Positions 39,948 to 48,906 of a DNA stretch of 64,000 nucleotides are shown piece by piece. The DNA comes from DASSUW01 sp963835525. Its GTDB lineage: Bacteria; Actinomycetota; Thermoleophilia; Solirubrobacterales; Solirubrobacteraceae. Where the stretch lies: positions 310,001 through 374,000 of the forward strand of contig CAWIFM010000003.1 of assembly GCA_963835525.1 (NCBI GenBank). Reading direction: 5' to 3'. Positions within the stretch are counted from its first letter, which is position 1; the number at the start of each line of letters is the position of its first letter. Under the pieces are notes generated by a model. It searched no databases. It was not told the origin of the DNA and worked only from the letters and a program-made list of their open reading frames with translations. A program made the position numbers and the translations under genes.

Positions 39948-41122
39948 TGGAGACGGCCCCGCTCGAGCTCGCTGACGAGGTCCTCGGCGTCGTCCTTGGA
40001 GCGCAGCTTGTGCTCGGTGAAGGTGGTGCGGCGGTCCTCCGGCACCTGCGCGATCGTCACGCCGGAGGCGTAGTAGGGCTCGTAGAGCTCGAGCCCGAGC
40101 GGCAGGTCGTACGGCAGCCCGCGGTAGAGCGTCACGGTGCCCTCGGGGTTGACGCCGACGAAGTAGACGGCCCGCGACGCGGTCCACAGCCCCGCACCGA
40201 CGATCGCCAGCACGACCACGAGCGCGATCAGCCCGGTCGGCACGCGGCGCCGGCGGCGCTTGCGCGGCGGCGTCGCAGTGCGCTCGGGAGGCTCCTCGAT
40301 CGGCTGCGCCTCGCGAACCCTGGGCAGGGTCGCCGTCGCCTGCGCCTCGCCGCCCTCGGGTCGCGGCTCCTCGATCGTCTCGCGCTGCAAGGCGGCGGGC
40401 TCGTCTCCGTCGACGTCCTCGAGCCGGAACAGGACCACCGTGATGTTGTCGCGCCCGCCGGCGTCGTTGGCGGCCGCGATCAGGTCGCGCCCCGCCGCCT
40501 CGAGCGAGCTCCCGGCGTGGAGGATCTCGCGCACCCGCGCCTCGGGCACCATCGAAGTCAGCCCGTCCGAGCAGACCATGAACACGTCGCCGGCGCGCGC
40601 CGCGTAGGCCTGTACGTCGACCTGGACCTCGGGCTCGGGGCCCAGCGCGCGGGTGATGACCGACCGCTGCGGATGCGTCTCGGCCTGCTCCTCGGTCAGC
40701 TTCCCGCGCGCCACCAGCTCGCCGACCAGCGAGTGGTCGTGCGTCAGCCGCGTGAGCTCGCCGTCGCGCAGCACGTAGGCCCGCGAGTCGCCGACATGGG
40801 CGATCGTGACCTCCCGCTCGCCGACGTAGGCGGCCGTGACCGTCGTCCCCATCCCCGCACGCTGCGACTCGGTGCGCGAGCGGTCGTGGATGCGGCGGTT
40901 CGCCTCCTCGATGACGCTGACCAGCCCGTCGGCGGGCGAGCCGTCGGGCAGGCCGCCGTCGAACGACTCGACGGCCATCTCGGACGCGACCTCGCCGGCC
41001 TGTGCGCCGCCCATGCCGTCGGCGACGACGAACAGCGGCGCGCGGACGAAGTAGTTGTCCTCGTTGCCCTGCCGCTGGCGCCCGAGGTCGGACGCGTGGA
41101 AGTGTTCGGATATGCGCAGCAT
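39944..41122 (-). CDS. pstP: PP2C-family Ser/Thr phosphatase PstP
   Basis: PstP reverses the phosphorylations of the Ser/Thr kinases. The 392-residue product has a PP2C domain (about 5-245) with the metal-binding motifs HASDLGRQRQGNEDNYFV, LFVVADGMGG, VTIAHVGDSRAYVLRDGEL and DVFMVCSDGLTSMV, and GGRDNITVVLF. A Pro/Arg-rich linker and a transmembrane helix (about 298-315, GLIALVVVLAIVGAGLWT) follow, then an extracellular domain of about 75 residues. Sits between fhaB and ftsW, overlapping by 1 and 4 bases. Confidence 0.96.
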   Translation of the reverse strand: MLRISEHFHASDLGRQRQGNEDNYFVRAPLFVVADGMGGAQAGEVASEMAVESFDGGLPDGSPADGLVSVIEEANRRIHDRSRTESQRAGMGTTVTAAYVGEREVTIAHVGDSRAYVLRDGELTRLTHDHSLVGELVARGKLTEEQAETHPQRSVITRALGPEPEVQVDVQAYAARAGDVFMVCSDGLTSMVPEARVREILHAGSSLEAAGRDLIAAANDAGGRDNITVVLFRLEDVDGDEPAALQRETIEEPRPEGGEAQATATLPRVREAQPIEEPPERTATPPRKRRRRRVPTGLIALVVVLAIVGAGLWTASRAVYFVGVNPEGTVTLYRGLPYDLPLGLELYEPYYASGVTIAQVPEDRRTTFTEHKLRSKDDAEDLVSELERGRLQ

Positions 41123-41598
41123 CAGGCGCGTTCGAACGTGAACTCGCTGTCCCCGATGCGGATGCTGTCACCCACGTGCAGGGGCTGCGGTCCCCTCAGC
41201 GGCTCGCCGTTGAGATAGGTGCCGTTGGTCGAGCCCAGATCCTCCAGCATGATCACCTCGCCCTGCGGGACGAGCCGGGCGTGCGCGGTGGAGGCGAACG
41301 TGTCCTGGAGGCGGATGTCGGCCGTGTCGCCGCGGCCCAGCAGGGCGCCGTCGGAGAGGTCGTAGGCCGATCCCGCGCGCAGGCCCGCCGCGTTCGCCAC
41401 CCGCAGCCGCGGCGCGCCCTCGCTGCCCTCGCTCAGCCCGGCCGTGGCGTGGTGCATGCCGGTGGCCTCCTCGTAGGCCGGCTCAGTGGAGCCGCGCCGC
41501 AGGTCCTTGAGCGCCGACCGCGCCATCCAGAACAGGAACAGGTAGAGGACGGCGAGGAAGCCGAACTTGAGCGCCACGGCGACCGGGTCGAGGGCCAC
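41122..41598 (-). CDS. fhaB: FHA-domain membrane protein FhaB
   Basis: A phosphothreonine-binding protein. The 158-residue product has an N-terminal transmembrane helix (about 7-26, VALKFGFLAVLYLFLFWMAR), a linker and a C-terminal FHA domain (about 75-155) with ALLGRGDTADIRLQDTFAST and ARLVPQGEVIMLEDLGSTNG, TYLNG. The start GTG 41598 is the first codon after the FhaA stop. In mycobacteria FhaB (FipA) links kinase signalling to division; here it lies in the same order fhaA-fhaB-pstP-ftsW-pbpA-pknB. Confidence 0.9.
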   Translation of the reverse strand: MALDPVAVALKFGFLAVLYLFLFWMARSALKDLRRGSTEPAYEEATGMHHATAGLSEGSEGAPRLRVANAAGLRAGSAYDLSDGALLGRGDTADIRLQDTFASTAHARLVPQGEVIMLEDLGSTNGTYLNGEPLRGPQPLHVGDSIRIGDSEFTFERA

Positions 41599-41602
41599 GC
41601 CG

Positions 41603-42358
41603 CTACTCCAGCTCGAACGTGACGCGGGCGGTGCCGAGCTCGATCGTGTCGCCGGCCTTGAGCGACTGCGGGCCTTGGATCCGGCGCCCGTTGACCTTGA
41701 CCCCGTTGGTCGAGCCGAGGTCGCGGACGATCCAGGAGCCGCCCGACGGCCGCACCTCGGCGTGCCGGCGCGAGACGTTGGGATCGTCGACGACGACGTC
41801 GGCCTCGCGTGAGCGGCCGAGCACCGCGCCGCCCGAGCCCAGCAGCTCGCTGCGGCCGTCGACGCGCAGGCGCGCGCTGCCGCGGCGCGGATCGGGCTCG
41901 CGCAGCGGCTCGGCGAGCCGGTCGGAGACCGTGTAGACCATCGTGTGCCCGTGGTCGCCCTGGCTGGGCGGCTCCTCGGCGTGCTCCGGCGCCTTGACGA
42001 GCCGGGCCTGGATGCCGAACTCTCCGAGCCGCAGCTGATCGTCGGTGCGGAACTCGATCGCCGGCCGCGTGGCCAGCGAGATCTTCTCGCGACGGGCGTG
42101 CTCGAGCAGGTAGCCGGCCAGCTCGCGCTTGAGCTCGTCCTCGTAGCCCTCGAACTGCTTGCGGTCCGCCGGCGACAGCCAGACGGCGTACTCGTTCGGG
42201 GCGTAGACGCGCGACAGCGACTGGACGCGGTGCTCGTCCATCTCGCGCGCCAGCTTGCGCGCGATCTCGACCGGACGCACCTCGGACCGGAAGGCACGCG
42301 AGAACGTGCCTTCGACGAGGCCGGCGAGCTTGGATTCGAGGCTCTTCAGCACGCTCAT
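41603..42358 (-). CDS. fhaA: FhaA-type protein (DUF3662 plus FHA domain)
   Basis: The 251-residue product starts MSVLKSLESKLAGLVEGTFS and has an N-terminal DUF3662 domain (about 1-115; EVRPVEIARKLAREMDEHRV, VYAPNEYAVWLSPADRKQFE). A linker follows, then a C-terminal FHA domain (about 165-250) with AVLGRSREADVVVDDPNVSR and GGSWIVRDLGSTNGVKVNGR. In mycobacteria FhaA binds phosphorylated MviN and restrains peptidoglycan precursor flipping. The ATG 42358 start gives the usual FhaA length; the in-frame extension upstream adds 18 non-conserved residues. Confidence 0.92.
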   Translation of the reverse strand: MSVLKSLESKLAGLVEGTFSRAFRSEVRPVEIARKLAREMDEHRVQSLSRVYAPNEYAVWLSPADRKQFEGYEDELKRELAGYLLEHARREKISLATRPAIEFRTDDQLRLGEFGIQARLVKAPEHAEEPPSQGDHGHTMVYTVSDRLAEPLREPDPRRGSARLRVDGRSELLGSGGAVLGRSREADVVVDDPNVSRRHAEVRPSGGSWIVRDLGSTNGVKVNGRRIQGPQSLKAGDTIELGTARVTFELE

Positions 42359-42395
42359 GGGCGGCTGGAAGCGGTGGATACCCGTTCGGGGACGG

Positions 42396-44012
42396 TCATG
42401 TGCGGGGTTCAAGAGTATTCCGCGCCCGTGCGCCCACCACCGCCAGCACGCCCGCCACGACCGCGCCGGCCGCGAGCCCGCGCGGCTCGGCGAGGCCGGC
42501 CCAGCCGGCCACGGCGGCCGTCCCGGAGGCCAGCGCGGCGGCCCACGTGGCGGCCCCGACGATGTCGAGAGCCACCGAGCCCCCGCGCACCAGCCACGGC
42601 AGCACGACCGCGGCGGCCGCCCACAAGGGGGCGAGCAGCAGCACGCCGGAGGTCGCGAGCGCCTCGATCACGTCGCCGGCGCTCCCGGGCGCCGTCCCGA
42701 CGGCGATCTCGCGGTCGAGCAGCGACTCGGCGAGCAGCAGCCACCACAGGCCGGCGGCGCCCAGCGCCGCCCGCGCCCACACGCCGCGCACCCGGCCCGC
42801 GACGGCGGGGTAGGCGCCCGACAGCCCGGCCAGGCCGAGAACCGGAGCGGCCGCCGGCACCGACCACGTCAGCCCGCGGCGGCGCAGCAGCAGAGGCGGG
42901 ACGACGGCCGCGGCGGCCACCAGCGCGGCGGCCTCCGGCCACGGCCCGGCGAGCGCGGCCACGCAGCCGGCCGCGGCGATCAGCCAGCCGACGCGCGGGA
43001 AGAACGCCACGAGCAGGAACGCGGCCGCGGCGCCCGTGAGCGGCGCGACGAGGAGCTCGGCGCCCGGCCGATCCCCCGACGCGGCCAGCGCGAGCGCGAC
43101 GAGGGCGGCGGCGACCGCCCCGGCGGCCACGCGGCCCAGCGGTGGCAGACGTGCGGTCCGCTCCAGCGGGTGCGGGGCGATCGTGCCGCCGTCGTCGGAG
43201 ACCTCCGGCAGCGCGCCCGCGAGCGCCTCGGCCAGCTCGTCCAGCGTGCCGCGCGCCTCGGGATCCGGCGTCAGCGCGCGGTCGAGCGCGGCGCACAGCT
43301 CCGGCGGCAGGTCGCGCCGGCGCGAGCGCAGCGCCGGCAGCACGGTGCCGACGAGGCGGGCCGTGGCCGCCGGAGTCGGGCCCCGGACCGGGTTGGCGCC
43401 CGCCAGCGCCTCGTAGAGCACGAGCGCCAGCGCGTAGAGGTCGGCGCGCTCGTCGACCCGCTCGCCGGCCGCCTGCTCGGGCGCCATGTACGCCAGCGTG
43501 CCGACCACGTCGCCGGTCCGGGTCAGCGGCTCGTCACCGGCCAGGTGGGCGACGCCGAAGTCGGTCAGCTTGGCCGCCACCTGCGACTCGTCGGGCACGA
43601 TGACGTTCTGCGGCTTGACGTCGCGGTGGATCACGCCGCGCTCGTGGGCGTGCCCGAGCGCCTCGGCGAGTGTGAGGCCCACGCGCAGGACGTCGCGGTC
43701 GCTGAGCGCGCCGTCGCGCTCCAGCGCGTCGAGCGTGCGGCCGCGCACCAACTCCGACACCAGGTACCGACCGTCGCCATCGTCACCGGCGTCGTAGACC
43801 GCCACGATCCCCGGATGGTGGAGGCGCGCCGCGGCGAGCGCCTCGCGCTGCGAGCGCTCCGGCGCCGGTCCGTGGGCCGGAATCAGCTTCAGGGCCACGT
43901 GGCGGTCGAGCCGCTCGTCGTGCGCCGCATAGACGGTCCCGAAGCCTCCCGACCCCAGGCGCGCGCCGAGCCGGTAGCGGCCGGCTACGCGCACGACCTC
44001 GGTGACGTCCAT
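42396..44012 (-). CDS. Ser/Thr protein kinase with polytopic membrane C-terminus
   Basis: The 538-residue product has a kinase domain (about 12-265) with LGSGGFGTVYAAHDERLDRH, catalytic loop VIHRDVKPQNVIVPDE, DFG in AKLTDFGVAHL and GTLAYMAPEQA. The C-terminal half is highly hydrophobic with about seven or eight membrane helices (285-535, for example LLVAPLTGAAAAFLLVAFF) and no extracellular sensor domain. This architecture is unlike PknB. It lies 37 bp upstream of fhaA on the same strand, so it may head the operon. Substrates and signal are unknown. Confidence 0.88.
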   Translation of the reverse strand: MDVTEVVRVAGRYRLGARLGSGGFGTVYAAHDERLDRHVALKLIPAHGPAPERSQREALAAARLHHPGIVAVYDAGDDGDGRYLVSELVRGRTLDALERDGALSDRDVLRVGLTLAEALGHAHERGVIHRDVKPQNVIVPDESQVAAKLTDFGVAHLAGDEPLTRTGDVVGTLAYMAPEQAAGERVDERADLYALALVLYEALAGANPVRGPTPAATARLVGTVLPALRSRRRDLPPELCAALDRALTPDPEARGTLDELAEALAGALPEVSDDGGTIAPHPLERTARLPPLGRVAAGAVAAALVALALAASGDRPGAELLVAPLTGAAAAFLLVAFFPRVGWLIAAAGCVAALAGPWPEAAALVAAAAVVPPLLLRRRGLTWSVPAAAPVLGLAGLSGAYPAVAGRVRGVWARAALGAAGLWWLLLAESLLDREIAVGTAPGSAGDVIEALATSGVLLLAPLWAAAAVVLPWLVRGGSVALDIVGAATWAAALASGTAAVAGWAGLAEPRGLAAGAVVAGVLAVVGARARNTLEPRT

Positions 44013-44149
44013 CCGGACCCCCTTCGACGGGCCCGTCCGGGACCCTTCCGGGTGTTGCCGCCGCGCGGGTTGGTATTACTGGACCCCTCTATTGGGTCGA
44101 CCAGGTGTGGCGTGATGGCGCCGCGCCCCGAGGAGACGAACTTCCAGCC

Positions 44150-45262
44150 TTGTCCTTCTTCGACGAGGACGACGAGCCCCGCCGCACCCCGAGGCCGCGC
44201 AGAGGACGCCCGGCCGGCGGCGGCGTCGCCACAGCAGATTCCCAGACGCTCCTGATCCGCCGCGGGGTCGCGCTCGTCGGCGGCATCCTCGTGCTGCTCC
44301 TGCTGCTGTTCTTCGTGAACTCGTGCCGCGACCGCCAGCACAAGAACGCGCTGAAGGACTACAACCGCCAGCTCTCGACGATCGCCACCGACTCCTCGGA
44401 GCAGGTCGGCGACCCGTTCTTCAAGCTGCTCGAGGAGGGCGGCGGCGCCCAGCCGCAGGAGCTGCAGACGGAGATCTCGAGCTACCGCGTGACGGCCGAG
44501 CAGCAGTACGAGCAGGCGAAGGGGCTGGACGTGCCGAGCGACATGCGCGGCGCGCAGCAGGCGGCGCTGATGGCGCTCGAGTGGCGCCGCGACGGGCTCG
44601 ACCGCATCGCCCAGCAGATCCGCCTCGCGCTCGGCGACGAGAGCGAGCAGGCCGACGAGGCGATCAAGGACATCGCGGGCCAGATGGCGGTGTTCATGGC
44701 GTCCGACGTGGCCTGGGACACGCGCGTCGTGCCGTTCATCACGAACGCGCTCGAGGAGGAGGAGATCGGCGGCCAGGAGATCAGCCGGTCGCCGTTCCTG
44801 CCCAGCACCGAGTGGGTCCAGCCGCAGAAGGTCGCCGAGGTGCTCGACCAGCAGCTCACCAGCGGCGACGGCGGCGGCGAGCCGACCGGCCCCGGCCTGC
44901 ACGGCTCAGGGCTCGAGTCGACGCTCTACGGCGAGGTGCAGCTGCAGCCCGGCGTCAGCAACCAGCTGACCTACGAGCCCGGCACGGGCTTCGTCGTCAA
45001 CTTCGCCAACCAGGGCGAGAACGACGAGTTCGACGTCAAGGTGACGCTGCGGATCACCCGCGAGGGCGGCGACCCGATCACCACCTCGACCACGATCCCG
45101 CAGGTGGCGGCCGGCGAGTCCGCCCAGGCCGAGCTGCCGCTCGACGAGCAGCCGCCCCTCGACACCGCTGTGATCATCCGCGTGAACGTCGCGCGCGTGC
45201 CGGGTGAGGAGAAGGTCGACAACAACAAGGCCGACTATCCGGCCCTGTTCTCGCGCGGCTAG
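44150..45262 (+). CDS. Membrane-anchored protein of unknown function
   Basis: From TTG 44150 the 370-residue product begins LSFFDEDDEPRRTPRPRRGR, then a transmembrane helix (about 38-58, VALVGGILVLLLLLFFVNSC). A helical extracytoplasmic region follows (KNALKDYNRQLSTIATDSSE, ALEWRRDGLDRIAQQIRLAL), then a C-terminal beta-rich domain resembling CARDB/immunoglobulin folds (GFVVNFANQGENDEFDVKVT). No enzyme motif is seen. An upstream GTG (44105) would add 15 residues; AGGAG lies 15 bp before the TTG. Divergent from the kinase gene. Function unknown; probably an envelope protein. Confidence 0.65.
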   Translation: MSFFDEDDEPRRTPRPRRGRPAGGGVATADSQTLLIRRGVALVGGILVLLLLLFFVNSCRDRQHKNALKDYNRQLSTIATDSSEQVGDPFFKLLEEGGGAQPQELQTEISSYRVTAEQQYEQAKGLDVPSDMRGAQQAALMALEWRRDGLDRIAQQIRLALGDESEQADEAIKDIAGQMAVFMASDVAWDTRVVPFITNALEEEEIGGQEISRSPFLPSTEWVQPQKVAEVLDQQLTSGDGGGEPTGPGLHGSGLESTLYGEVQLQPGVSNQLTYEPGTGFVVNFANQGENDEFDVKVTLRITREGGDPITTSTTIPQVAAGESAQAELPLDEQPPLDTAVIIRVNVARVPGEEKVDNNKADYPALFSRG

Positions 45263-45269
45263 GCATTCG

Positions 45270-45275
45270 TACACT
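45270..45275 (+). promoter_or_regulatory. -10 box TACACT before the DUF4446 gene
   Basis: TACACT lies 10 bp before GTG 45286. The same hexamer occurs 13 bp before the HNH gene and 7 bp before the LAGLIDADG-like gene, suggesting a housekeeping promoter with a very short leader. No convincing -35 box. Confidence 0.4.
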
Positions 45276-45285
45276 TTTCGCCTCA

Positions 45286-45810
45286 GTGAACGACCTGACG
45301 GATCCGGCCGGCCTCGTCGCGCTGGCGGCCGGCGCGCTGGCCCTGCTCGCGCTGGTCATGGCGATCGTGCTGGCGGTCAAGCTGCGGCGGCTGCGGGCGG
45401 CTCAATCGGTGGTGCTCGGGCCGGCCGGCCGCGACGACCTGGTGGCGCACGCGCAGGCGCTGCAGTCGGCCTTCGAGTCGCTCCACGGGCGGGTCGAGGA
45501 GGTGGCCGAGCGGCTCGACGCCCGCATGGGCGCCGCCGAGCGCCGGCTCGACGGGGCGATCGCCCACCGGGCGCTGGTCCGCTACGACGCCTACGGCGAG
45601 CTGTCCGGGCACCAGTCGACCTCGCTGGCGCTGCTCGACGCCGCCCGCAACGGCGTGGTGCTGTCGTGCATCGCCCACCGCGACGCCGCGCGGCTGTACT
45701 GCAAGCAGGTCTTCGACGGGCGCGGCGAGCACGAGCTGTCGCCCGAGGAGAACGAGGCGATCCGGCTCGCTCTCGCGGGCGCCGCACCGCGCACCGTGAC
45801 GCTCGACTGA
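45286..45810 (+). CDS. DUF4446-family membrane protein
   Basis: The 174-residue product has one N-terminal transmembrane helix (about 10-31, ALAAGALALLALVMAIVLAV), a coiled coil (about 50-90, LQSAFESLHGRVEEVAERLD) and the conserved DUF4446 C-terminal part (about 95-160) with LVRYDAYGELSGHQSTSLAL, VVLSCIAHRDAARLYCKQVF. Function is unknown; it is common near the origin in Firmicutes and actinobacteria. GTG 45286 is used. The stop overlaps the pheA start (TGATG). Confidence 0.83.
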   Translation: MNDLTDPAGLVALAAGALALLALVMAIVLAVKLRRLRAAQSVVLGPAGRDDLVAHAQALQSAFESLHGRVEEVAERLDARMGAAERRLDGAIAHRALVRYDAYGELSGHQSTSLALLDAARNGVVLSCIAHRDAARLYCKQVFDGRGEHELSPEENEAIRLALAGAAPRTVTLD

Positions 45811-46658
45811 TGCGCGTCGGCTATCTCGGGCCGGACGGGACGGTCAGCCACGAGGCCCTGATGTCGGCTCCCGGCGCTGCCGGCTTCGAGCTGGCCCCGC
45901 AGCCGACGCTGCACGAGGCGGTGATCGCCGTCCACGAGGGCGCCGTCGACCGGGCGCTGGTGCCGATCGAGAACTCGCTCGAGGGCTCGGTCAACCCGAC
46001 GCTCGACGCGATCGCCTTCGAGACCGAGGACGTGGTGATCGTCGGCGAGCTGCGCTGGCCCGTGCACCTGCACCTCGTGGCGGGCGGGCCGCTCGAGCTG
46101 GGCGAGATCCGCGCCGTGGTCTCGCACCCGCAGGCGAGCGGTCAGTGCGGGCGCTTCCTGCGGGAGTCGCTGCCCGGCGTGCCGGTGGTGGCCGCACGGT
46201 CGACCGCCGATGCGGTGCGCCAGGTCGCGGACGGGTTCGAGTCCGGCTCCGCGGCGATCGGGACCCGCGGCGCGGCCGACCGCTACGGCTGCGCCGTGCT
46301 GCGCGAGGACGTCGAGGACGACCCGGGCAGCGAGACGCGCTTCGTCTGGATCGCGCGGGCGGGCACCGACCCAATTACCCATCCCCACCCACCCCACCGC
46401 TTCAAGACCGCGCTGGTCTTCTGGGGCGCGGGCTCCTCCGGGCCCGGCTGGCTCGTGCGCTGCCTTTCGGAGTTCGCCGACCGCGACGTCAACCTCACCC
46501 GGATCGAGTCCCGCCCGCGCCGGCAGCGGCTCGGCGAGTACATGTTCTTCCTCGATCTCGACGGGAGCGCGGACGATGGCGCCGTGGCTTCCGCGATCGC
46601 CGGATTGCGCACCCAGGCCGACGTGGTCCGCGTTCTCGGGTCGTTTCCAGCGGCGTGA
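45810..46658 (+). CDS. pheA: Prephenate dehydratase PheA
   Basis: Converts prephenate to phenylpyruvate in phenylalanine synthesis. The 282-residue product has the catalytic domain (about 1-180; RVGYLGPDGTVSHEALMS, VPIENSLEGSVNPTLD, the TRF motif in SETRFVWIAR) and a C-terminal ACT domain (about 195-275; KTALVFWGAGSSGPGWLVRC, LTRIESRPRRQRLGEYMFFL) with the Phe-binding ESRP motif, so feedback inhibition by phenylalanine is expected. It is monofunctional (no chorismate mutase). Start ATG 45810 overlaps the preceding stop. Confidence 0.95.
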   Translation: MRVGYLGPDGTVSHEALMSAPGAAGFELAPQPTLHEAVIAVHEGAVDRALVPIENSLEGSVNPTLDAIAFETEDVVIVGELRWPVHLHLVAGGPLELGEIRAVVSHPQASGQCGRFLRESLPGVPVVAARSTADAVRQVADGFESGSAAIGTRGAADRYGCAVLREDVEDDPGSETRFVWIARAGTDPITHPHPPHRFKTALVFWGAGSSGPGWLVRCLSEFADRDVNLTRIESRPRRQRLGEYMFFLDLDGSADDGAVASAIAGLRTQADVVRVLGSFPAA

Positions 46659-46675
46659 GCCTGCCGGAACTCTGG

Positions 46676-46681
46676 CTACAC
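46676..46681 (+). promoter_or_regulatory. -10 box TACACT before the HNH endonuclease gene
   Basis: TACACT lies 13 bp before ATG 46695, so the mRNA leader would be only about 6-7 bases. Same hexamer as at 45270 and 60784. No clear -35 box. Confidence 0.4.
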
Positions 46682-46694
46682 TCCGGAAAGAGCC

Positions 46695-47294
46695 ATGGGA
46701 AGCAGCACTCCAGTACCACCACTGGGGTCCGTGCCGCGTGACGATCGCCAGCGGCACGGATCCGATACCGGCGGCAATGGCCGCTGGTCTGGTGGTCGTG
46801 TGCTGGTCCTCAACGCGACGTACGAGCCGATCAACGTCTGCACCGTGCGCCGCGCGACGGTGCTCCTGCTCAAGGAGAAGGCCGAGGTCATAGAGATCGG
46901 GCCGACGGACCTGCACTGGGCGTCTGGCTCTCTGCCCAAGCCGGTCGTGATCCGGCTGGTGACCTACGTGCGCGTGCCACGCGACAGCCACAAGCGCAAG
47001 ATCACCCGCCGCGCGGTGTTCGCGCGCGACGGCTGGATGTGCATGTACTGCGGCGCCAAGACCTCGCTGACCGTCGATCACGTGATCCCGCGGTCCAAGG
47101 GCGGCGGCTCGGGGTGGGACAACATCGTCGCCTCGTGCGCGCCGTGCAACCGCCGCAAGGGCGACCGGCTGCCGCACCAGGTGAACATGCACCCGCGCAT
47201 CAAGCCACGCACGCCGTCCGCGCACATCTTCATCCAGCTGGCGTCGCCGACGATTCCGGCGACCTGGCGGCAGTACTTGCCACAAGCGGCGTAA
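46695..47294 (+). CDS. HNH endonuclease
   Basis: The 199-residue product has the HNH domain (about 110-165): CMYCGAKTSLTVDHVIPRSK, then GWDNIVASCAPCNRRKGDR, giving two CxxC pairs for structural zinc and the catalytic DH...N...H residues. An N-terminal conserved part VLVLNATYEPINVCTVRRAT, LLLKEKAEVIE precedes it, typical of a widespread actinobacterial HNH family. Not linked to a visible restriction system or mobile element; function is probably DNA repair or defence, unproven. The first 30 residues are not conserved, so the true start may be the GTG near 46799. Confidence 0.86.
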   Translation: MGSSTPVPPLGSVPRDDRQRHGSDTGGNGRWSGGRVLVLNATYEPINVCTVRRATVLLLKEKAEVIEIGPTDLHWASGSLPKPVVIRLVTYVRVPRDSHKRKITRRAVFARDGWMCMYCGAKTSLTVDHVIPRSKGGGSGWDNIVASCAPCNRRKGDRLPHQVNMHPRIKPRTPSAHIFIQLASPTIPATWRQYLPQAA

Positions 47295-47374
47295 GTATCG
47301 AAACCCCTTAATCGGGTATTCGCGCGTCCGGGAGCCGGCTTGTGGATGCCGGCGAGGGACACGGGAGGCTAGGC

Positions 47375-48868
47375 ATGGAAGGCGCACGAACGGGACCGTC
47401 ACTCGCGTGGCGGCTCGCGGCCGCGGTCGCGCTCACGATCGGCTTCTACACGCTGGCGATCCTGATCGCCGCGGGGCTGCTGGCGGCGGCGATCCTGCCG
47501 TGGGTGCTGCGCGGCAGCAACAACCTGTGGGTGACGCTGACGTGCTTCATCCTCGGCGTCACGATCCTGGTGGCGATCTTCCCGCGGCGACGCAAGTTCG
47601 AGCCGTACGGCGTCCGCCTCACGGACGGCAACCAGCCGCGCCTGCTGACCATGATCGCGGAAGAGGCGCAGACGACGGGCGCGCGGGCGCCCGACGAGGT
47701 GTACGCCACGCTGGAGGTCAACGCCTCCGTCACGGAGGTCCGTGGCAGGCGGATCATGATGGTCGGGGTGCCGCTGCTGCACATCACCTCCGAGCGCGGC
47801 ATGCGCGGCATCATCGCCCACGAGTTCGGCCACTACGCCGGCGGCGACACGCGGCTGGGCCCGTGGGTCTGGCGGACCTACGACGGCGTCGCGCGCACGA
47901 TCGACTACCTGACCGACGACGACGGCGACGACGGCTGGACGCAGCGCGCCGTCCGGCAGCCGTTCATCTGGTACGGCAACGCGTTCATGCGGATCACCGC
48001 CGCGATCAAGCGCCGCCAGGAGTTCGCCGCCGACCAGCTGGCCGCCCGCAGCGCGGGCCGCGACGCCTACACCGAGGCGCTCCGTCGCATCCACGCGTAC
48101 GGGCTGTCGTTCGACGCGTACTGGGAGAACGAGGTCGCCGCCGTCCTGCGCGCGGGCCGGCGGCCGCCGGTCGTCGACGGCTTCGCCGAGTATCTGCGCA
48201 GCCGCCCGATCGACGAGGCGGCGACCGAGTTCCTGCACGAGCAGATGAAGGAGAAGACGGACCGCTACGACTCACACCCTTCGCTGAGCGAGCGGCTCGA
48301 AGCGCTGCAGGCGTGCGAGCCGGGCGAGCCGGACGACTCAGCAGCCGCGCTGCGGCTCCTGCGCGATCCCGCGGAGCTCGAGCGCGATCTGCTCGCCGCC
48401 CTCGTGCACCCGGACGCCGCCGAGCTGCCGGGGCTGAGCTGGAGCGACGTCGGCGACGAGGTCTACCTCGCCCGGGCGCGCGCCATGCGCGCGGAGTACG
48501 GGGACCTGCTCGGCGAGGCGAAGGCCGCGGACCTGGCCGGCCTGGCGCAGGACATCGGCCCGATCGCGGGCGCCCTGCAGCGCCGCGAGCCCGAGCTGCC
48601 GGACGAGGCGGCGCCCAACTTCGCCGCCACGCTGCTCGCCGAGGCGCTGCTGGCCGCGCTCGCCGACGACGGCTGGACGGTCGCGGCCGGTCTGGCCGAG
48701 CCGGTGCACGCCTGTCGCGGGGAGGAGAAGATCGCGCCCTACGACGTGGTCGCCGAGCTGCACGACTCCGGGCCGGCCGCCTCCGCGTGGCGCGAGCGGG
48801 CGACCGAGCTCGGGATCGCCGGTCTTCCCCTGGCTTCCGCGGTGGCCGCGAAGGCCGAGGCGGCCTAG
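47375..48868 (+). CDS. M48-family membrane zinc metalloprotease
   Basis: The 497-residue product has two N-terminal transmembrane helices (about 13-42 and 51-69) and the M48 peptidase domain. The zinc site is HEFGH (His149, Glu150, His153) in IIAHEFGHYAGGDTR. A third ligand is likely the Glu in RRQEFAADQLAARSAGRDAY (about 225), the M48 EFAAD motif. A further C-terminal region of about 190 residues has no recognised domain. GGGAGG lies 6 bp before ATG 47375, the chosen start. Likely role is quality control of membrane proteins (HtpX-like). Confidence 0.9.
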   Translation: MEGARTGPSLAWRLAAAVALTIGFYTLAILIAAGLLAAAILPWVLRGSNNLWVTLTCFILGVTILVAIFPRRRKFEPYGVRLTDGNQPRLLTMIAEEAQTTGARAPDEVYATLEVNASVTEVRGRRIMMVGVPLLHITSERGMRGIIAHEFGHYAGGDTRLGPWVWRTYDGVARTIDYLTDDDGDDGWTQRAVRQPFIWYGNAFMRITAAIKRRQEFAADQLAARSAGRDAYTEALRRIHAYGLSFDAYWENEVAAVLRAGRRPPVVDGFAEYLRSRPIDEAATEFLHEQMKEKTDRYDSHPSLSERLEALQACEPGEPDDSAAALRLLRDPAELERDLLAALVHPDAAELPGLSWSDVGDEVYLARARAMRAEYGDLLGEAKAADLAGLAQDIGPIAGALQRREPELPDEAAPNFAATLLAEALLAALADDGWTVAAGLAEPVHACRGEEKIAPYDVVAELHDSGPAASAWRERATELGIAGLPLASAVAAKAEAA

Positions 48869-48874
48869 AACGAA

Positions 48875-48906
48875 CGAAGGCCCGGAGTCGACACTCCGGG
48901 CCTTCG
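48875..48906. terminator. Strong hairpin after the M48 protease gene
   Basis: Perfect 14-bp stem (CGAAGGCCCGGAGT with ACTCCGGGCCTTCG) and a CGAC loop, 7 bp after the stop. It lies between convergent genes and may work in both directions. Confidence 0.8.
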
